A stretch of 5,650 nt of DNA. It comes from JAXGPP01 sp964436865 (lineage in GTDB: Bacteria; Planctomycetota; Planctomycetia; Pirellulales; Thermoguttaceae). Positions 5,377-5,650 of this stretch are shown here, piece by piece (positions within the stretch are counted from its first letter, which is position 1; the number at the start of each line of letters is the position of its first letter). Made by a program: the position numbers and the translations under genes. Under the pieces are notes generated by a model. The model was not told where the DNA came from, made no database searches, and worked only from the letters and a program-made list of their open reading frames with translations. Location of the stretch: the NCBI GenBank assembly GCA_964436865.1, contig CAYTFK010000409.1, positions 1-5,650 of the forward strand, given 5' to 3'.

Positions 5377-5650
5377 ATGCGTTCGACGTCTGCCCGCGCG
5401 GGCGGTTTTTCACGCCGCAATTTCCTCGAGAGCATCGGCGTCCTGGCCGCAGTCGGCGTCGCCGGGTCCCCGCTGGCTTTCGGCCAGGAAGAAGGCACTG
5501 GTCCGGTCGATTGCGGACCGCCCCCCAAGGCGAAGCCCAAGACGCGAACGGGTGGCGAGTCTTTTGCTCCACTTCCCCTTCCCGTGACCCCGCTTCGCCG
5601 CAGCGAATCGAAGCGGCCGCCGAGCCCGCCGGCCTTGATCGGCAAGATGG
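5377..5650 (+). CDS. Tat-exported protein of unknown function (N-terminal 91 residues; runs off right edge)
   Basis: From the ATG at 5377 the frame stays open to the window end. Residues 1-36 form a twin-arginine signal: SRRNFLE (12-18) followed by a hydrophobic stretch (SIGVLAAVGVAGSPLAF) and a probable cleavage near AFG-Q at 36/37. The folded protein should thus be exported by TatABC across the cytoplasmic membrane. There is no lipobox; the Cys at 46 lies beyond the signal. The mature start is a low-complexity Pro/Lys-rich linker (GPPPKAKPKTRTGG, then FAPLPLPVTPLRR and KRPPSPPALIGKM) that probably tethers a domain lying outside the window. AGGA at 5361-5364 (12 nt away) and GAAGG at 5370-5374 (2 nt away) are poorly spaced RBS candidates. 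The family is not recognised. Same strand as the sigma/FecR pair, 271 nt downstream. Confidence 0.82.
   Translation, partial: MRSTSARAGGFSRRNFLESIGVLAAVGVAGSPLAFGQEEGTGPVDCGPPPKAKPKTRTGGESFAPLPLPVTPLRRSESKRPPSPPALIGKM

Overview
The window is GC-rich bacterial chromosomal DNA. The gene content points to a planctomycete, or a relative in the PVC group. The main signs are a short ECF-type sigma factor overlapping a membrane-anchored FecR-like/LamG-like partner, a Tat-exported protein nearby, and an unusual HPF/RaiA-like protein. This placement is inferred from architecture, not from a marker gene.

Layout. Positions 1-1769 (minus strand) hold the N-terminal ~589 codons of uvrA, the damage-recognition ATPase of nucleotide excision repair; the gene runs off the left edge. 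Positions 1770-2030 are a divergent intergenic region with weak promoter candidates and a perfect short hairpin in the uvrA leader. Positions 2031-2765 (plus) encode a 244-residue protein. Its first ~105 residues look like the ribosome-hibernation fold (HPF/RaiA, S30AE). Its C-terminal half lacks the usual HPF dimerisation domain and instead resembles sigma-70 region 2. Positions 2866-3423 (plus) encode an ECF-like sigma factor. It overlaps by ATGA the gene at 3420-5105, which encodes a single-pass membrane protein with a short cytoplasmic anti-sigma-like N-terminus, a FecR-like middle and a LamG/concanavalin-like C-terminal domain. Positions 5106-5376 are non-coding and unusually rich in inverted repeats, dominated by a two-tier palindrome at 5215-5296. 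Position 5377 starts a Tat-signal protein cut by the right edge.

How the genes may work together. The sigma factor and the FecR/LamG protein are translationally coupled and most likely form a cell-surface signalling pair: an envelope ligand or state is sensed by the outer domains and the sigma factor is released or activated inside. The Tat-exported product downstream could be an output gene, but it is separated by the structured region and may be independent. The HPF-like/sigma-like protein next to a true sigma factor is the most unusual item in the window. uvrA is an ordinary housekeeping neighbour on the opposite strand.
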